DNA of 7,924 nucleotides from Bacteroidota bacterium (lineage in GTDB: Bacteria; Bacteroidota; Bacteroidia; Chitinophagales; Chitinophagaceae), in the NCBI GenBank assembly GCA_023390215.1, contig JAEWDG010000312.1:1-7924 (forward strand). The letters are read 5' to 3'. Below the pieces are notes generated by a model, which had not been told where the DNA came from, did no database searches, and was given only the letters and a program-made list of their open reading frames with translations. Shown piece by piece: positions 1-7,097 of the stretch (position 1 is its first letter; the number at the start of each line of letters is the position of its first letter). Both the position numbers and the translations under genes were made by a program.

Positions 1-667
1 CGCCACTGCTTTGGTTAGATCTTACATCCGCTCCGCCACTATACCTGATCTCCGCCCCACTGCTGGCCTCCGCATCCAGACGAACACTGGCATGCACTTT
101 TACATGCGCGGCGCTGCTGGCATCCACATTCGCAGACTCTGATTTCAACCCTGCCGCATCAACTTTTCCGCTACTGGAAGCTTCTATTTTCAGGGTTCTG
201 GTCATTCCAGAAATTTCAACCCTACCCGCGCTGCTGGATCCAATAATTACCTCGGGCGCATTCACTGATCCTTCAAATGAACCGGCACTGGAACTTTCAA
301 TCCTGATCTTATCCGCTGTAATGGGATCATCAAGCTTTATTGCAGACGCACTGGAAACATGCACCTCATCCAGATCGGGGCCGGTTACTACCGCGCTCAG
401 GTGTGAATTGGAAACAGAAATATTTTTTATACCGATCGTTAAAATGCCATCTTCCACATCAACGTGCACCTGTTTCATCAGGTTATCGTCAGCCTCAATC
501 ACTACCGAAGGACTCCCTTTCCTGTAACTGACAGCAAAGCCTTCTTTGGCGTGTATACCATGGAAATTTGAAACCTCAAAATTCTTTTTGATGATGTTGC
601 CGCTACCCCGCTTCATTGTGCAGGATAAAAAGCCGAAGAGGGTTAGTAAAACCATTAATTTTTTCAT
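1..667 (-). CDS. DUF2807 (GIN-domain) putative lipoprotein, C-terminus off window
   Basis: Reading the minus strand from ATG at 665-667 gives 222 open codons running off the left edge, so the 3' end is missing. The N-terminus is MKK, then a hydrophobic stretch ending LFGFLSC. Cys16 fits a relaxed Bacteroidota lipobox, so I infer an exported lipoprotein. From about residue 30 the protein matches the DUF2807/GIN ('putative auto-transporter adhesin, head') family. A serine ladder recurs about every 20 residues (SSA/SSS/SSG near 105, 125, 144, 164, 184 and 202), as expected for a stacked beta-solenoid. Family members are commonly near 240 aa, so only a short tail is probably lost. Function within the family is not established; surface adhesion or scaffolding is only suggested. 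It is transcribed divergently from guaA. A near -7 box (TAATTTTA, minus strand, 703-710) lies upstream but is weak. Confidence 0.88.
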   Translation of the reverse strand, partial: MKKLMVLLTLFGFLSCTMKRGSGNIIKKNFEVSNFHGIHAKEGFAVSYRKGSPSVVIEADDNLMKQVHVDVEDGILTIGIKNISVSNSHLSAVVTGPDLDEVHVSSASAIKLDDPITADKIRIESSSAGSFEGSVNAPEVIIGSSSAGRVEISGMTRTLKIEASSSGKVDAAGLKSESANVDASSAAHVKVHASVRLDAEASSGAEIRYSGGADVRSNQSSG

Positions 668-762
668 CGCTATTAGTTTTGATTTTGCGGAGAAACCTGA
701 CATAAAATTATCGATCGTATGTCAACCTATATATTTTAAAATTACTGAAGTTGTCCTGGCTG

Positions 763-840
763 GTTTAAAGTTCAACGTTCAACCTGTTTTCCGGACTTGC
801 CTTCATCTAAGTACTAAATACTTAATACTATTAGTCTTCT
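763..840 (+). repeat. Composite heptad repeat, copy 1
   Basis: Two short period-7 modules separated by a spacer. The first (763-784) repeats AAAGTTC / AACGTTC / AACC. The second (806-840) repeats AGTACTA / AATACTT / AATACTA / TTAGTCT. The same two modules, in the same order and orientation, recur at 6296-6369. It fills the middle of the divergent intergenic region, upstream of the guaA promoter box. Function is unknown. No open reading frame or transposase is associated with it. Confidence 0.8.
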
Positions 841-858
841 CCGTCTGATGCGCTGAAT

Positions 859-866
859 TATCTTTG
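859..866 (+). promoter_or_regulatory. Putative Bacteroidota -7 box for guaA
   Basis: TATCTTTG is an exact match to the Bacteroidota primary sigma -7 consensus TAnnTTTG, on the coding strand and only 5 bases before the guaA ATG at 872. No convincing TTTG -33 box is seen at the expected distance upstream. If it is used, the transcript would start at or within a few bases of the start codon, giving a leaderless or nearly leaderless mRNA. Consensus is known for the phylum; use here is inference. Confidence 0.45.
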
Positions 867-871
867 CCGGC

Positions 872-2404
872 ATGACGGAAAAGATAATCATCCTCGATTT
901 TGGATCTCAGTACACGCAACTGATCGCAAGGGCCGTGCGTGAGCTGAGTGTGTATTGCGAGATACTGCCTTTCAATAAATTACCCCAACCGGCTGATCAC
1001 ATAAAAGGATATATACTTTCAGGATCACCATTTTCTGTTAACCAACCCCAGGCGCCTATTATAGATATTCCTTCACTGCTGCAAAAACTGCCCGTACTTG
1101 GTATTTGTTATGGGGCGCAATTGACCGCAAAAGCTTTTGGTGGAGAGGTCGCTAAAAGTGATAAGAGAGAATATGGCAGAGCGAGTTTTGAACTAAGAAA
1201 ATCTTCGCCCCTGCTTGAAGGTTTGCATGAAACATCCCAGGTTTGGATGAGCCATAGTGATACCATCACACGGCTGCCGGATGGATTTAATGTACTCGGC
1301 ACCACAGAGAGCATCCCGGTTGCCGCTTTCTCGAATGAAACAGGCGCTAACCCCATTTATGGTTTACAGTTTCACCCTGAAGTTTATCATTCAGTACAGG
1401 GAAAACAGATCCTGAAAAATTTTCTTTTCAATATATGCGGTTGTACAGGCGACTGGACGCCGGCGCATTATATTACCGATACTGTATCATCTCTGCGTGA
1501 TAAGATCGGGAACAAAAAAGTTGTGATGGGGTTAAGCGGCGGTGTAGACAGCACCGTTGCGGCCACGCTTATTCACAAAGCGATCGGTAAAAACCTTTTT
1601 GGAATTTTTATCGACAATGGACTGTTGCGAAAGGATGAATTTGAAGAAGTACTTGAAACCTATCGCAGGATCGGATTGAATGTAACAGGTGTGAACGCCC
1701 GTGAACATTTTTATACCAAACTCGCGGGAAAAATTTTACCTGAAGAGAAACGCAAAGCCATCGGAAATGCTTTCATAGATGTCTTCGATGAGGAAGCCCA
1801 TAAACTAACCGGCATAGATTTTCTCGGCCAGGGAACCATCTATCCCGATGTAATTGAGTCTGTTTCTGTTCATGGCCCTTCAGTTACCATTAAATCGCAC
1901 CATAATGTAGGTGGGTTGCCGGATAAAATGAAATTAAGTCTGGTTGAACCACTGAGGTCGCTTTTTAAAGATGAAGTGAGAAAGATCGGCGCTGAACTGG
2001 GAATACCCTCTGAAATGCTCGGGCGACATCCTTTTCCGGGGCCAGGCCTTGCCATTCGCATCCTGGGAGAAGTGACAGAAGAGAAGGTACAATTATTGCA
2101 GGAGGCTGATCACATCTATATCTCCTCCATGAAAAAATCAGGTTTGTATGATAAAGTCTGGCAGGCAGGCGCCATACTGCTTCCTGTAAAATCGGTTGGT
2201 GTAATGGGAGATGAAAGAACCTATGAATACACAATCGCCCTGAGAGCTGTTGGCTCTGTGGACGGTATGACAGCAGACTGGTCACACCTTCCTTATGAAT
2301 TTCTGGCTAATGTATCGAATGATATAATCAACCAGGTAAAAGGGATTAACCGCGTGGTTTATGATATCAGTTCCAAACCACCGGCAACAATTGAATGGGA
2401 ATAA
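872..2404 (+). CDS. guaA: GMP synthase (glutamine-hydrolysing)
   Basis: Full-length 510-residue GuaA, which converts XMP to GMP using glutamine and ATP in the last step of guanine nucleotide synthesis in the cytoplasm. The N-terminal class I glutamine amidotransferase domain (about 1-195) carries Cys79 in GICYGAQ and the His168/Glu170 pair in QFHPE. The ATP-pyrophosphatase domain follows, with P-loop LSGGVDS (221-227). The C-terminal dimerisation domain contains the signature [15 protein letters not shown] and ends with the typical PPATIEWE. All catalytic residues are present and the length is normal. The start follows GCCGGC, with no Shine-Dalgarno; a TAnnTTTG box lies 5 bases before the ATG. 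No guanine riboswitch is visible upstream. The next gene begins 35 bases downstream, so co-transcription is likely. Confidence 0.98.
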   Translation: MTEKIIILDFGSQYTQLIARAVRELSVYCEILPFNKLPQPADHIKGYILSGSPFSVNQPQAPIIDIPSLLQKLPVLGICYGAQLTAKAFGGEVAKSDKREYGRASFELRKSSPLLEGLHETSQVWMSHSDTITRLPDGFNVLGTTESIPVAAFSNETGANPIYGLQFHPEVYHSVQGKQILKNFLFNICGCTGDWTPAHYITDTVSSLRDKIGNKKVVMGLSGGVDSTVAATLIHKAIGKNLFGIFIDNGLLRKDEFEEVLETYRRIGLNVTGVNAREHFYTKLAGKILPEEKRKAIGNAFIDVFDEEAHKLTGIDFLGQGTIYPDVIESVSVHGPSVTIKSHHNVGGLPDKMKLSLVEPLRSLFKDEVRKIGAELGIPSEMLGRHPFPGPGLAIRILGEVTEEKVQLLQEADHIYISSMKKSGLYDKVWQAGAILLPVKSVGVMGDERTYEYTIALRAVGSVDGMTADWSHLPYEFLANVSNDIINQVKGINRVVYDISSKPPATIEWE

Positions 2405-2439
2405 TCCGAAGGAATTCCAGGAATAAAGAAGAAATAAAG

Positions 2440-3621
2440 ATGAGTAAACAAATCTGGGTGATCTTGAGTTTTTTGTTATGTATGGTCAGTTCGAAAAAAC
2501 TGATCGCGCAGGAATCTATTCCCGGTAAAACATATAAAGTTGCCATCGTTGCCCCTTTATATCTCGATTCTTTATTTAAGGGTACGTATTACCGTTATGG
2601 AACCAAATTTCCAAAGTTCGCATTAGCGGGTATCGAATTTGTGCAGGGTGCTCAGGTTGCATTGGACAGTATGCCTCAACCCTCTTCCCCCATTGAAGCT
2701 TCTGTTTTCGATAGTGAATCTGAATCACAATCTGTTGCTTCGCTGCTGGATGCGCAAAAACTCGATAGTTTCGATCTTGTGATCGGGTATGTGCGCGATC
2801 AGGACTACATGAAACTTGCGTTGTTCTCCGCGGAAAAGCAGGTACCTTTTATCTCTGCGAGCTATCCGAATGACGGTGGTATTACTTCTAATCCTTTCCT
2901 CGTTATCTTAAACAGTACGTTACGTGCGCATTGCGAAAGCATTTACAGTTTCCTCTTGCAGAATCACGACACTTCTAATATTGTTTTCTGCAGGCAACCT
3001 GGCAGCCAGGAAGACCGCGTGCACCGGTATTTTACCGAGATAAATACACCCGATGGAAATACATTGATGGAATACAAATCCACTATCATTCTGGACAGCA
3101 ATTTCAATTCAATCAAATACAAACTTGACAGCACGAAACAAAATGTGGTGGTTGCCGAAAGCCTGGATGAATACTTCGCTCATCAACTGGCAACTGCCTG
3201 TTCGGCATTATCAAAAACTTACAGGATCAAACTGATCGGGATGCCCAACTGGGATGGATTCAAATCATTCACAAAGAAAAACGGGCTGAAAGATTTTCCG
3301 GTTTATTATACTTCCCCTTATTATAATCCGCATTGGGATGCGTACAGCAAATCATTAAAGGCACTGTACCTCAAAAAATACAAAGGAAATCCTACCGAAT
3401 TCAGTTATAAAGGGTTTGAAGCGATCTGCGTGTTTATTCCGATACTTCTGGCACACCCAAACGATTTCACCAGCCATCTGAACGATTTTAAAAAAAAGGT
3501 TTTCACCGATTTTATTTTCAGGCCGGTAATTAATTCCAGCACAGGCCTTCCCGATTATTTTGAGAACAAGCATATGTACTTCATGCAGATCAAAGACGGA
3601 AATATCAGCAGGGCCTGGTAA
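2440..3621 (+). CDS. Exported PBP1-fold (ABC substrate-binding-like) protein
   Basis: 393 residues from ATG 2440. I chose this start because it gives a clean Sec signal peptide: MSKQ, a hydrophobic core IWVILSFLLCMV, and likely cleavage near LIA-Q at 23/24. A start 45 bases upstream would overlap guaA and bury that signal. The mature part opens with YKVAIVAPLYLDSL and then FVQGAQVALDSM, the pattern of the type 1 periplasmic-binding fold (branched-chain amino-acid/receptor ligand-binding family). The stretch FDLVIGYVRDQDYMKLALFSAEKQ and the following VPFISAS match the ligand-cleft strand region. Related Bacteroidota proteins often carry LysM repeats; none is apparent here. No permease or ATPase gene is adjacent, so transport is not supported by context. 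The ligand is unknown. It lies between guaA and the repair pair; the spacing suggests shared transcription. Confidence 0.8.
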   Translation: MSKQIWVILSFLLCMVSSKKLIAQESIPGKTYKVAIVAPLYLDSLFKGTYYRYGTKFPKFALAGIEFVQGAQVALDSMPQPSSPIEASVFDSESESQSVASLLDAQKLDSFDLVIGYVRDQDYMKLALFSAEKQVPFISASYPNDGGITSNPFLVILNSTLRAHCESIYSFLLQNHDTSNIVFCRQPGSQEDRVHRYFTEINTPDGNTLMEYKSTIILDSNFNSIKYKLDSTKQNVVVAESLDEYFAHQLATACSALSKTYRIKLIGMPNWDGFKSFTKKNGLKDFPVYYTSPYYNPHWDAYSKSLKALYLKKYKGNPTEFSYKGFEAICVFIPILLAHPNDFTSHLNDFKKKVFTDFIFRPVINSSTGLPDYFENKHMYFMQIKDGNISRAW

Positions 3622-3653
3622 TATTATGGAACATTATTGGCAGTAAACAGCTC

Positions 3654-4676
3654 ATGCCACTAATTGAATTTACAACCAGGGGTCTTTATTGCAAACAGGG
3701 AGATTTTTATATTGATCCCTGGAAGCCTGTAAACAAAGCGGTAATCACACATGCCCACAGCGATCATGCACGTTATGGCAGCAGATCGTATCTTTCTCAT
3801 AAAGATTCATTGCCTTTGCTTGAACTGAGGCTGGGCAAAGACAATCATTTTGAAACGCTTGACTGGAATGAACCTGTGTACCTGAATGGCGTCAGGCTTT
3901 CGCTTCATCCCGCCGGACATATCATAGGATCCGCGCAGGTGCGGGTAGAATACCAAGATGAAGTATGGGTGGTTAGCGGCGATTATAAAGTTGAAGATGA
4001 TGGCATCAGCAAAGCCTTCGAGCCGGTGGCTTGCGATCATTTTGTAACGGAATCCACATTCGGATTGCCGATATACAAATGGAAACCGCAACCCGTTATC
4101 TTTTCAGAAATGAAAGACTGGATTTCCAGGAATCACAATGATGGAAAATCAAGTGTGTTTATCGCTTATAGTTTAGGTAAAGCGCAGAGAATTCTCCAAC
4201 CGCTTTCAGAAATGGGTTTGCCAATTTTCGCGCATGGCGCTGTTTACAATGTGCATCAGACACTGATTAATGCGGGATGGAAATTACCGGTAGTAGAAAG
4301 AGTCAGCCCGGAAACCCCAAAAGAGAAACTAAAAGGCTCGGTCATTATTGCGCCTTCCGGTGCCGAATCTTCCCCATGGATCAAAAGATTTCAACCTTAT
4401 GCTGTAGGTATTTGCAGCGGTTGGATGCAGGTAAGGGGGAACAGCCGGAGACGTAATGCAGATGCAGGCTTTGCGCTCAGCGATCATGCTGACTGGCCCG
4501 GACTGCTTTCAGCCATTAAAGCCACAGGGGCGAAAGATGTATATACAACACATGGATTTCAGTCGGCTTTCAGCAGGTATCTAACTGAAACGGGTATACG
4601 AAGTACAGAAGTGAAAACAGCATTTGGAAACGAAGAAGAGGAATCGCTGAATGATGAAAATACTATTGCTTCATGA
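3654..4676 (+). CDS. Ligase-associated DNA exonuclease (metallo-beta-lactamase fold)
   Basis: 340 residues. The MBL-fold metal-binding motif HAHSDH is at 33-38 (THAHSDHARYG). Further ligands are likely His89 in HPAGHIIGSAQ, Asp110 in SGDYK, and His278 in LSDHADW. ESTFG at 133-137 and a C-terminal YTTHG (His300) complete the beta-CASP/SNM1-like pattern. The opening PLIEFTTRGLYCKQGDFYID is characteristic of the bacterial 'ligase-associated DNA exonuclease' family, which is found beside an ATP-dependent ligase. It presumably acts as a cytoplasmic DNA-processing nuclease in repair. Context confirms this: its stop overlaps the ligase start by four bases (ATGA, 4673-4676), implying translational coupling. 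An RNA-processing CPSF/RNase J-type enzyme was considered, but the neighbour and the N-terminus argue for the repair exonuclease. Confidence 0.92.
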   Translation: MPLIEFTTRGLYCKQGDFYIDPWKPVNKAVITHAHSDHARYGSRSYLSHKDSLPLLELRLGKDNHFETLDWNEPVYLNGVRLSLHPAGHIIGSAQVRVEYQDEVWVVSGDYKVEDDGISKAFEPVACDHFVTESTFGLPIYKWKPQPVIFSEMKDWISRNHNDGKSSVFIAYSLGKAQRILQPLSEMGLPIFAHGAVYNVHQTLINAGWKLPVVERVSPETPKEKLKGSVIIAPSGAESSPWIKRFQPYAVGICSGWMQVRGNSRRRNADAGFALSDHADWPGLLSAIKATGAKDVYTTHGFQSAFSRYLTETGIRSTEVKTAFGNEEEESLNDENTIAS

Positions 4677-5143
4677 GAGCTTTCGCCAAACTTGTTGAAG
4701 TACTGGCCGGGAGTACGAAGACCAACGATAAACTGGACGCCCTGCAGGCGTATTTCGAAAATGCTCCTGATGCAGGCAGGGTTTGGGTAATCGCCTTATT
4801 TTCTGGCCGAAGACCGAAAGCCTTTGTAAAAACTTCTTTTCTCCGGTTATGGTGTATGGAAGAATCAGGTATTCCTGCCTGGTTGTTTGAAGAGTCGTAT
4901 CATACAGTTGGTGATCTCGCTGAAACGATTTCCTTACTGCTTCCCGAAAACGCAGATAACGTTGCGCAAAAAGAAACAGATCTGAGTTCCTATTTTGAGT
5001 CCTTCCTTTCCTTAAGCAAAGCTTCCGACGAAGAAAAAAGAAACTATGTGCTGCAAAACTGGAAGCAGATGACAAAGACTGAGATCTTTGTTTTTAATAA
5101 GCTTATTACGGGGGGCTTCCGGATTGGTGTGTCGCAGAAATGA
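4673..5143 (+). CDS. ATP-dependent DNA ligase, N-terminal DNA-binding half (split gene)
   Basis: 156 residues corresponding to the N-terminal alpha-helical DNA-binding domain of bacterial ATP-dependent ligases of about 530 aa. Recognisable landmarks are MRAFAKLVEVL near the start, FSGRRPKAF near 43-51, and the end TEIFVFNKLITGGFRIGVSQK. In intact relatives this end continues directly into a segment like MMVNALA, which here begins the next frame. The frame stops at TGA 5141-5143. One extra A after CAGAAA (5135-5140) would fuse the two frames into one protein of about 539 residues, the normal family length. It is either a recent frameshift, a sequencing error in an A-run, or a true two-polypeptide ligase. 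Its start is coupled to the exonuclease stop by ATGA. This half alone has no catalytic motif and could not ligate. Confidence 0.88.
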   Translation: MRAFAKLVEVLAGSTKTNDKLDALQAYFENAPDAGRVWVIALFSGRRPKAFVKTSFLRLWCMEESGIPAWLFEESYHTVGDLAETISLLLPENADNVAQKETDLSSYFESFLSLSKASDEEKRNYVLQNWKQMTKTEIFVFNKLITGGFRIGVSQK

Positions 5144-6291
5144 TGGTGAATGCACTTGCCAAAACCACGAAAGTTTCCCCGTCGGTTATTGCGCATCGCA
5201 TCAGTGGAAACTGGGACCCCTCCACTACCCTTTTCGATGAATTGCTTAGCGAAGAGGCCTCAGGTCTTGATGCTTCCAAGCCATATCCTTTTTATCTCGC
5301 ATATGCGCTCGAAGAAAATATAAACAATCTCGGTGATCCCGCAGCCTGGCAGGCAGAATGGAAATGGGATGGTATCCGGGGGCAGATCATTAAGCGGAAC
5401 AATGAGCTTTATGTCTGGAGCCGCGGTGAAGAACTGATGACGGAGAAATTTCCGGAATATCATATGCTATCGCAGGTTTTGCCGGATGGTGTTGCTATAG
5501 ATGGAGAGATTATCAGTCTTGATGCTGTGGATGACCCTATACAGTTTTCTCCGAGGCCCTTTGCGGTTCTTCAAACAAGGATCGGCAGAAAAAATATTAC
5601 AAAAAAACAATTGCAGGAAGCGCCCGTTGGTTTTATTGCATACGATCTTCTGGAATCTAATGGGGATGATATACGCGAATGGCCTCTTGAAGAAAGAAGA
5701 CATCAGCTTAAACTTTTACTCGACAGCATTCAACTGAATTTCATTCATATTTCCCCGCTTATCAATTTTTCCGACTGGGATGAACTAACGGATACCCGTA
5801 CCCGTTCACGAAATATTGGCGCCGAAGGATTGATGCTGAAAAGAAAATCATCCACATACCAGGTGGGAAGGAAACGTGGCGACTGGTGGAAATGGAAAAT
5901 CGATCCCCTGACCATAGATGCCGTGATGATCTATGCACAAAAAGGTCATGGCAGGAGAAGTAACCTTTACACAGATTACACATTTGCTGTAAAAGATGGA
6001 GATAAACTGGTGCCTTTTACCAAAGCATACAGTGGGCTAACAGATAAAGAGTTTGCGCAGATCGACAATTTTGTAAAACGGAATTCCCTGGAAAAATTCG
6101 GGCCGGTGAGAACGGTAAAACCGGAACTGGTATTCGAAATTGCCTTTGAGGGTATCGCTGCGAGCAACCGCCACAAATCCGGTGTTGCACTTCGCTTTCC
6201 GCGTATGCTGCGGTGGAGGCAGGATAAAAAGCCAGATGAGATAAATACACTGGAAGACCTGAAAGCGATGTTGGCTATGTATGGCAAATGA
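5140..6291 (+). CDS. ATP-dependent DNA ligase, catalytic half (split gene)
   Basis: 383 residues carrying the end of the DNA-binding domain, the adenylation domain and the OB-fold. Motif I is KWDGIR with the AMP-accepting Lys75 (codon 5362-5364). Motif III is DGEII at 121-125, IIIa is FIAYDLLE at 165-172, motif IV is EGLMLKRK at 229-236, and motif V is WWKWK at 249-253. The OB-fold region ends with RFPRMLRWRQDK at 352-363, the motif VI area. All catalytic residues are intact with no further stops, so selection may still act on it. The family seals nicks in double-stranded DNA using ATP. The ATG at 5140 overlaps the upstream stop (ATGA), which would allow stop-restart translation. The upstream half would be needed for full DNA encirclement. 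No helicase or PdeM gene follows; repeats begin 5 bases after the stop. Confidence 0.92.
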   Translation: MMVNALAKTTKVSPSVIAHRISGNWDPSTTLFDELLSEEASGLDASKPYPFYLAYALEENINNLGDPAAWQAEWKWDGIRGQIIKRNNELYVWSRGEELMTEKFPEYHMLSQVLPDGVAIDGEIISLDAVDDPIQFSPRPFAVLQTRIGRKNITKKQLQEAPVGFIAYDLLESNGDDIREWPLEERRHQLKLLLDSIQLNFIHISPLINFSDWDELTDTRTRSRNIGAEGLMLKRKSSTYQVGRKRGDWWKWKIDPLTIDAVMIYAQKGHGRRSNLYTDYTFAVKDGDKLVPFTKAYSGLTDKEFAQIDNFVKRNSLEKFGPVRTVKPELVFEIAFEGIAASNRHKSGVALRFPRMLRWRQDKKPDEINTLEDLKAMLAMYGK

Positions 6292-6295
6292 GGAA

Positions 6296-6369
6296 GTTTA
6301 AAAGTTCAATGTTCAACATTCAAGGTGTCTTCTGTCTAAGTATTGAATACTAAGTACTATTAGTCTTTT
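6296..6369 (+). repeat. Composite heptad repeat, copy 2
   Basis: Second copy of the element at 763-840, same strand and module order. The first module (6296-6325) repeats AAAGTTC / AATGTTC / AACATTC / AAGG. The second (6335-6369) repeats AGTATTG / AATACTA / AGTACTA / TTAGTCT. The linker is 9 bases, against 21 in copy 1. The last module is the best conserved, both copies sharing TACTATTAGTCTT. It starts immediately after the ligase stop codon. I see no terminator hairpin here. Confidence 0.8.
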
Positions 6370-6443
6370 ATGAGAAAGTTCAGGAAGTTATTGAACGGAC
6401 TTCGTTTTCATCTGCGCACATCTGCGACAACTGCGGGAAAAAA

Positions 6444-6464
6444 TCTTAGATCTATGATCGATGA
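6444..6464 (+). repeat. Heptad array, TCTATGA type (three units)
   Basis: Three adjacent 7-base units: TCTTAGA, TCTATGA and TCGATGA. The same consensus appears as six units at 7145-7186. It sits between two CTGCG blocks. Too short to be convincing alone; support comes from the matching longer array. Confidence 0.55.
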
Positions 6465-6476
6465 TTTAAAAAGTAA

Positions 6477-6504
6477 TTAGTGTTGAGTGGTAAGTGATAA
6501 GTTG
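6477..6504 (+). repeat. Heptad array, TAAGTGA type (four units)
   Basis: Four adjacent 7-base units: TTAGTGT, TGAGTGG, TAAGTGA and TAAGTTG, with consensus TAAGTGN. Degenerate but in strict 7-base register. It is followed at once by a CTGCG block at 6510. Confidence 0.6.
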
Positions 6505-6610
6505 TATTTATCTGCGCCCATCTGCGGAATCTGCGGGAGTTATCAAAAACTTCTTTCCCGCAGATCGCGCTAATTTACGCAGAATGATTTTAGCGTGATC
6601 AATGTCCCAC

Positions 6611-6881
6611 AGATCACAAGATTTTCACAGATTAAATTCAAATATTTTCCCGCAGATCACGCAGATTTTCGCAGAGCAATTTTCGAAATACTTTTCCCGC
6701 AGATCACGTGGATTTAGCAGTGTAATGAACGAACTGCTTTTCATCTGCGCACATCTGCGACATCTGCGGGAGCCATCAAAGTTTCTTTCCCACAGATCAC
6801 ACAGATTTTCACAGATTAAATTCAAAAATATTTTCCCGCAGATCACAAGATTTTCTCAGATTAAATTCAAAAATATTTTCA
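6611..6881 (+). repeat. Three copies of an AT-rich unit of about 42 bases
   Basis: Three direct copies at 6611-6650, 6794-6836 and 6840-6881. Each runs AGATCACA, then AGATTTTC, then CAGATTAAATTCAAA, and ends in TATTTTC. The first copy is two bases shorter in its A-run. Copies two and three are nearly adjacent. These units link the palindromic CTGCG elements and show that the array grew by local duplication. Confidence 0.75.
6696..6770. repeat. 75-base palindromic unit, copy 1
   Basis: The outer arms CCCGCAGAT (6696-6704) and ATCTGCGGG (6762-6770) are exact reverse complements. An inner AGCAG/CTGCT-type stem lies around the sequence TGAACGAA. It could fold as a long interrupted hairpin in DNA or RNA. 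Confidence 0.65.
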
Positions 6882-6927
6882 CGCATACCACCGCGGATTT
6901 TCGCAGAGCTATTTTCGAAATATACTT

Positions 6928-7002
6928 CCCGCAGATCACGCGGATTTAGCAGCGTATTGAACGAACTGCTTTTCATCTGCGCACATCTGCGACATCTGCG
7001 GG
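6928..7002. repeat. 75-base palindromic unit, copy 2
   Basis: Same architecture and same length as the unit at 6696. CCCGCAGAT (6928-6936) pairs with ATCTGCGGG (6994-7002), and AGCAG pairs with CTGCT around an apex CGTATTGAACGAA. Confidence 0.65.
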
Positions 7003-7021
7003 AGTTATCAAAATTTTCATT

Positions 7022-7097
7022 CCCGCAGATCGCGCGGATTTACGCAGCGTATTGAACGAACTGCTTTTCATCTGCGCACATCTGCGACATCTGCGGG
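7022..7097. repeat. 76-base palindromic unit, copy 3
   Basis: CCCGCAGAT (7022-7030) pairs with ATCTGCGGG (7089-7097). The inner stem is GCAG (7044-7047) with CTGC (7061-7064). It lies 95 bases after the preceding copy (TGAAC at 6958 and 7053). Confidence 0.65.

Larger units (their letters stand above)
6664..7010 (+). repeat. Direct duplication with a 232-base offset
   Basis: About 115 bases at 6664-6780 recur at 6896-7010 with few differences. Shared landmarks are GATTTTCGCAGAGC, ATTTTCGAAATA, CCCGCAGATCACG, GGATTTAGCAG and TGAACGAACTGC. The constant offset along the whole block points to one segmental duplication, not independent insertion of each unit. Confidence 0.75.

Noticed and set aside
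546..848. Plus-strand open frame of 100 codons
   Set aside because: It runs antisense to the start of the DUF2807 gene and through the heptad repeat; no recognisable protein features.
668..871. Purine riboswitch before guaA
   Set aside because: No paired-stem pattern or conserved core seen, and the probable promoter leaves almost no leader.
1108..2285. Minus-strand open frames inside guaA
   Set aside because: Shadows of a full-length, well conserved coding sequence.
2395..2439. Upstream start for the PBP1-fold protein, adding 15 residues
   Set aside because: It overlaps the guaA end and puts charged residues in front of a good signal peptide that begins at 2440.
6602..6949. Open frame of 115 codons on the plus strand
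   Set aside because: It is built entirely from the CTGCG/AGATT repeat units, its protein repeats the DNA repeat, and it has no family resemblance or start signal.
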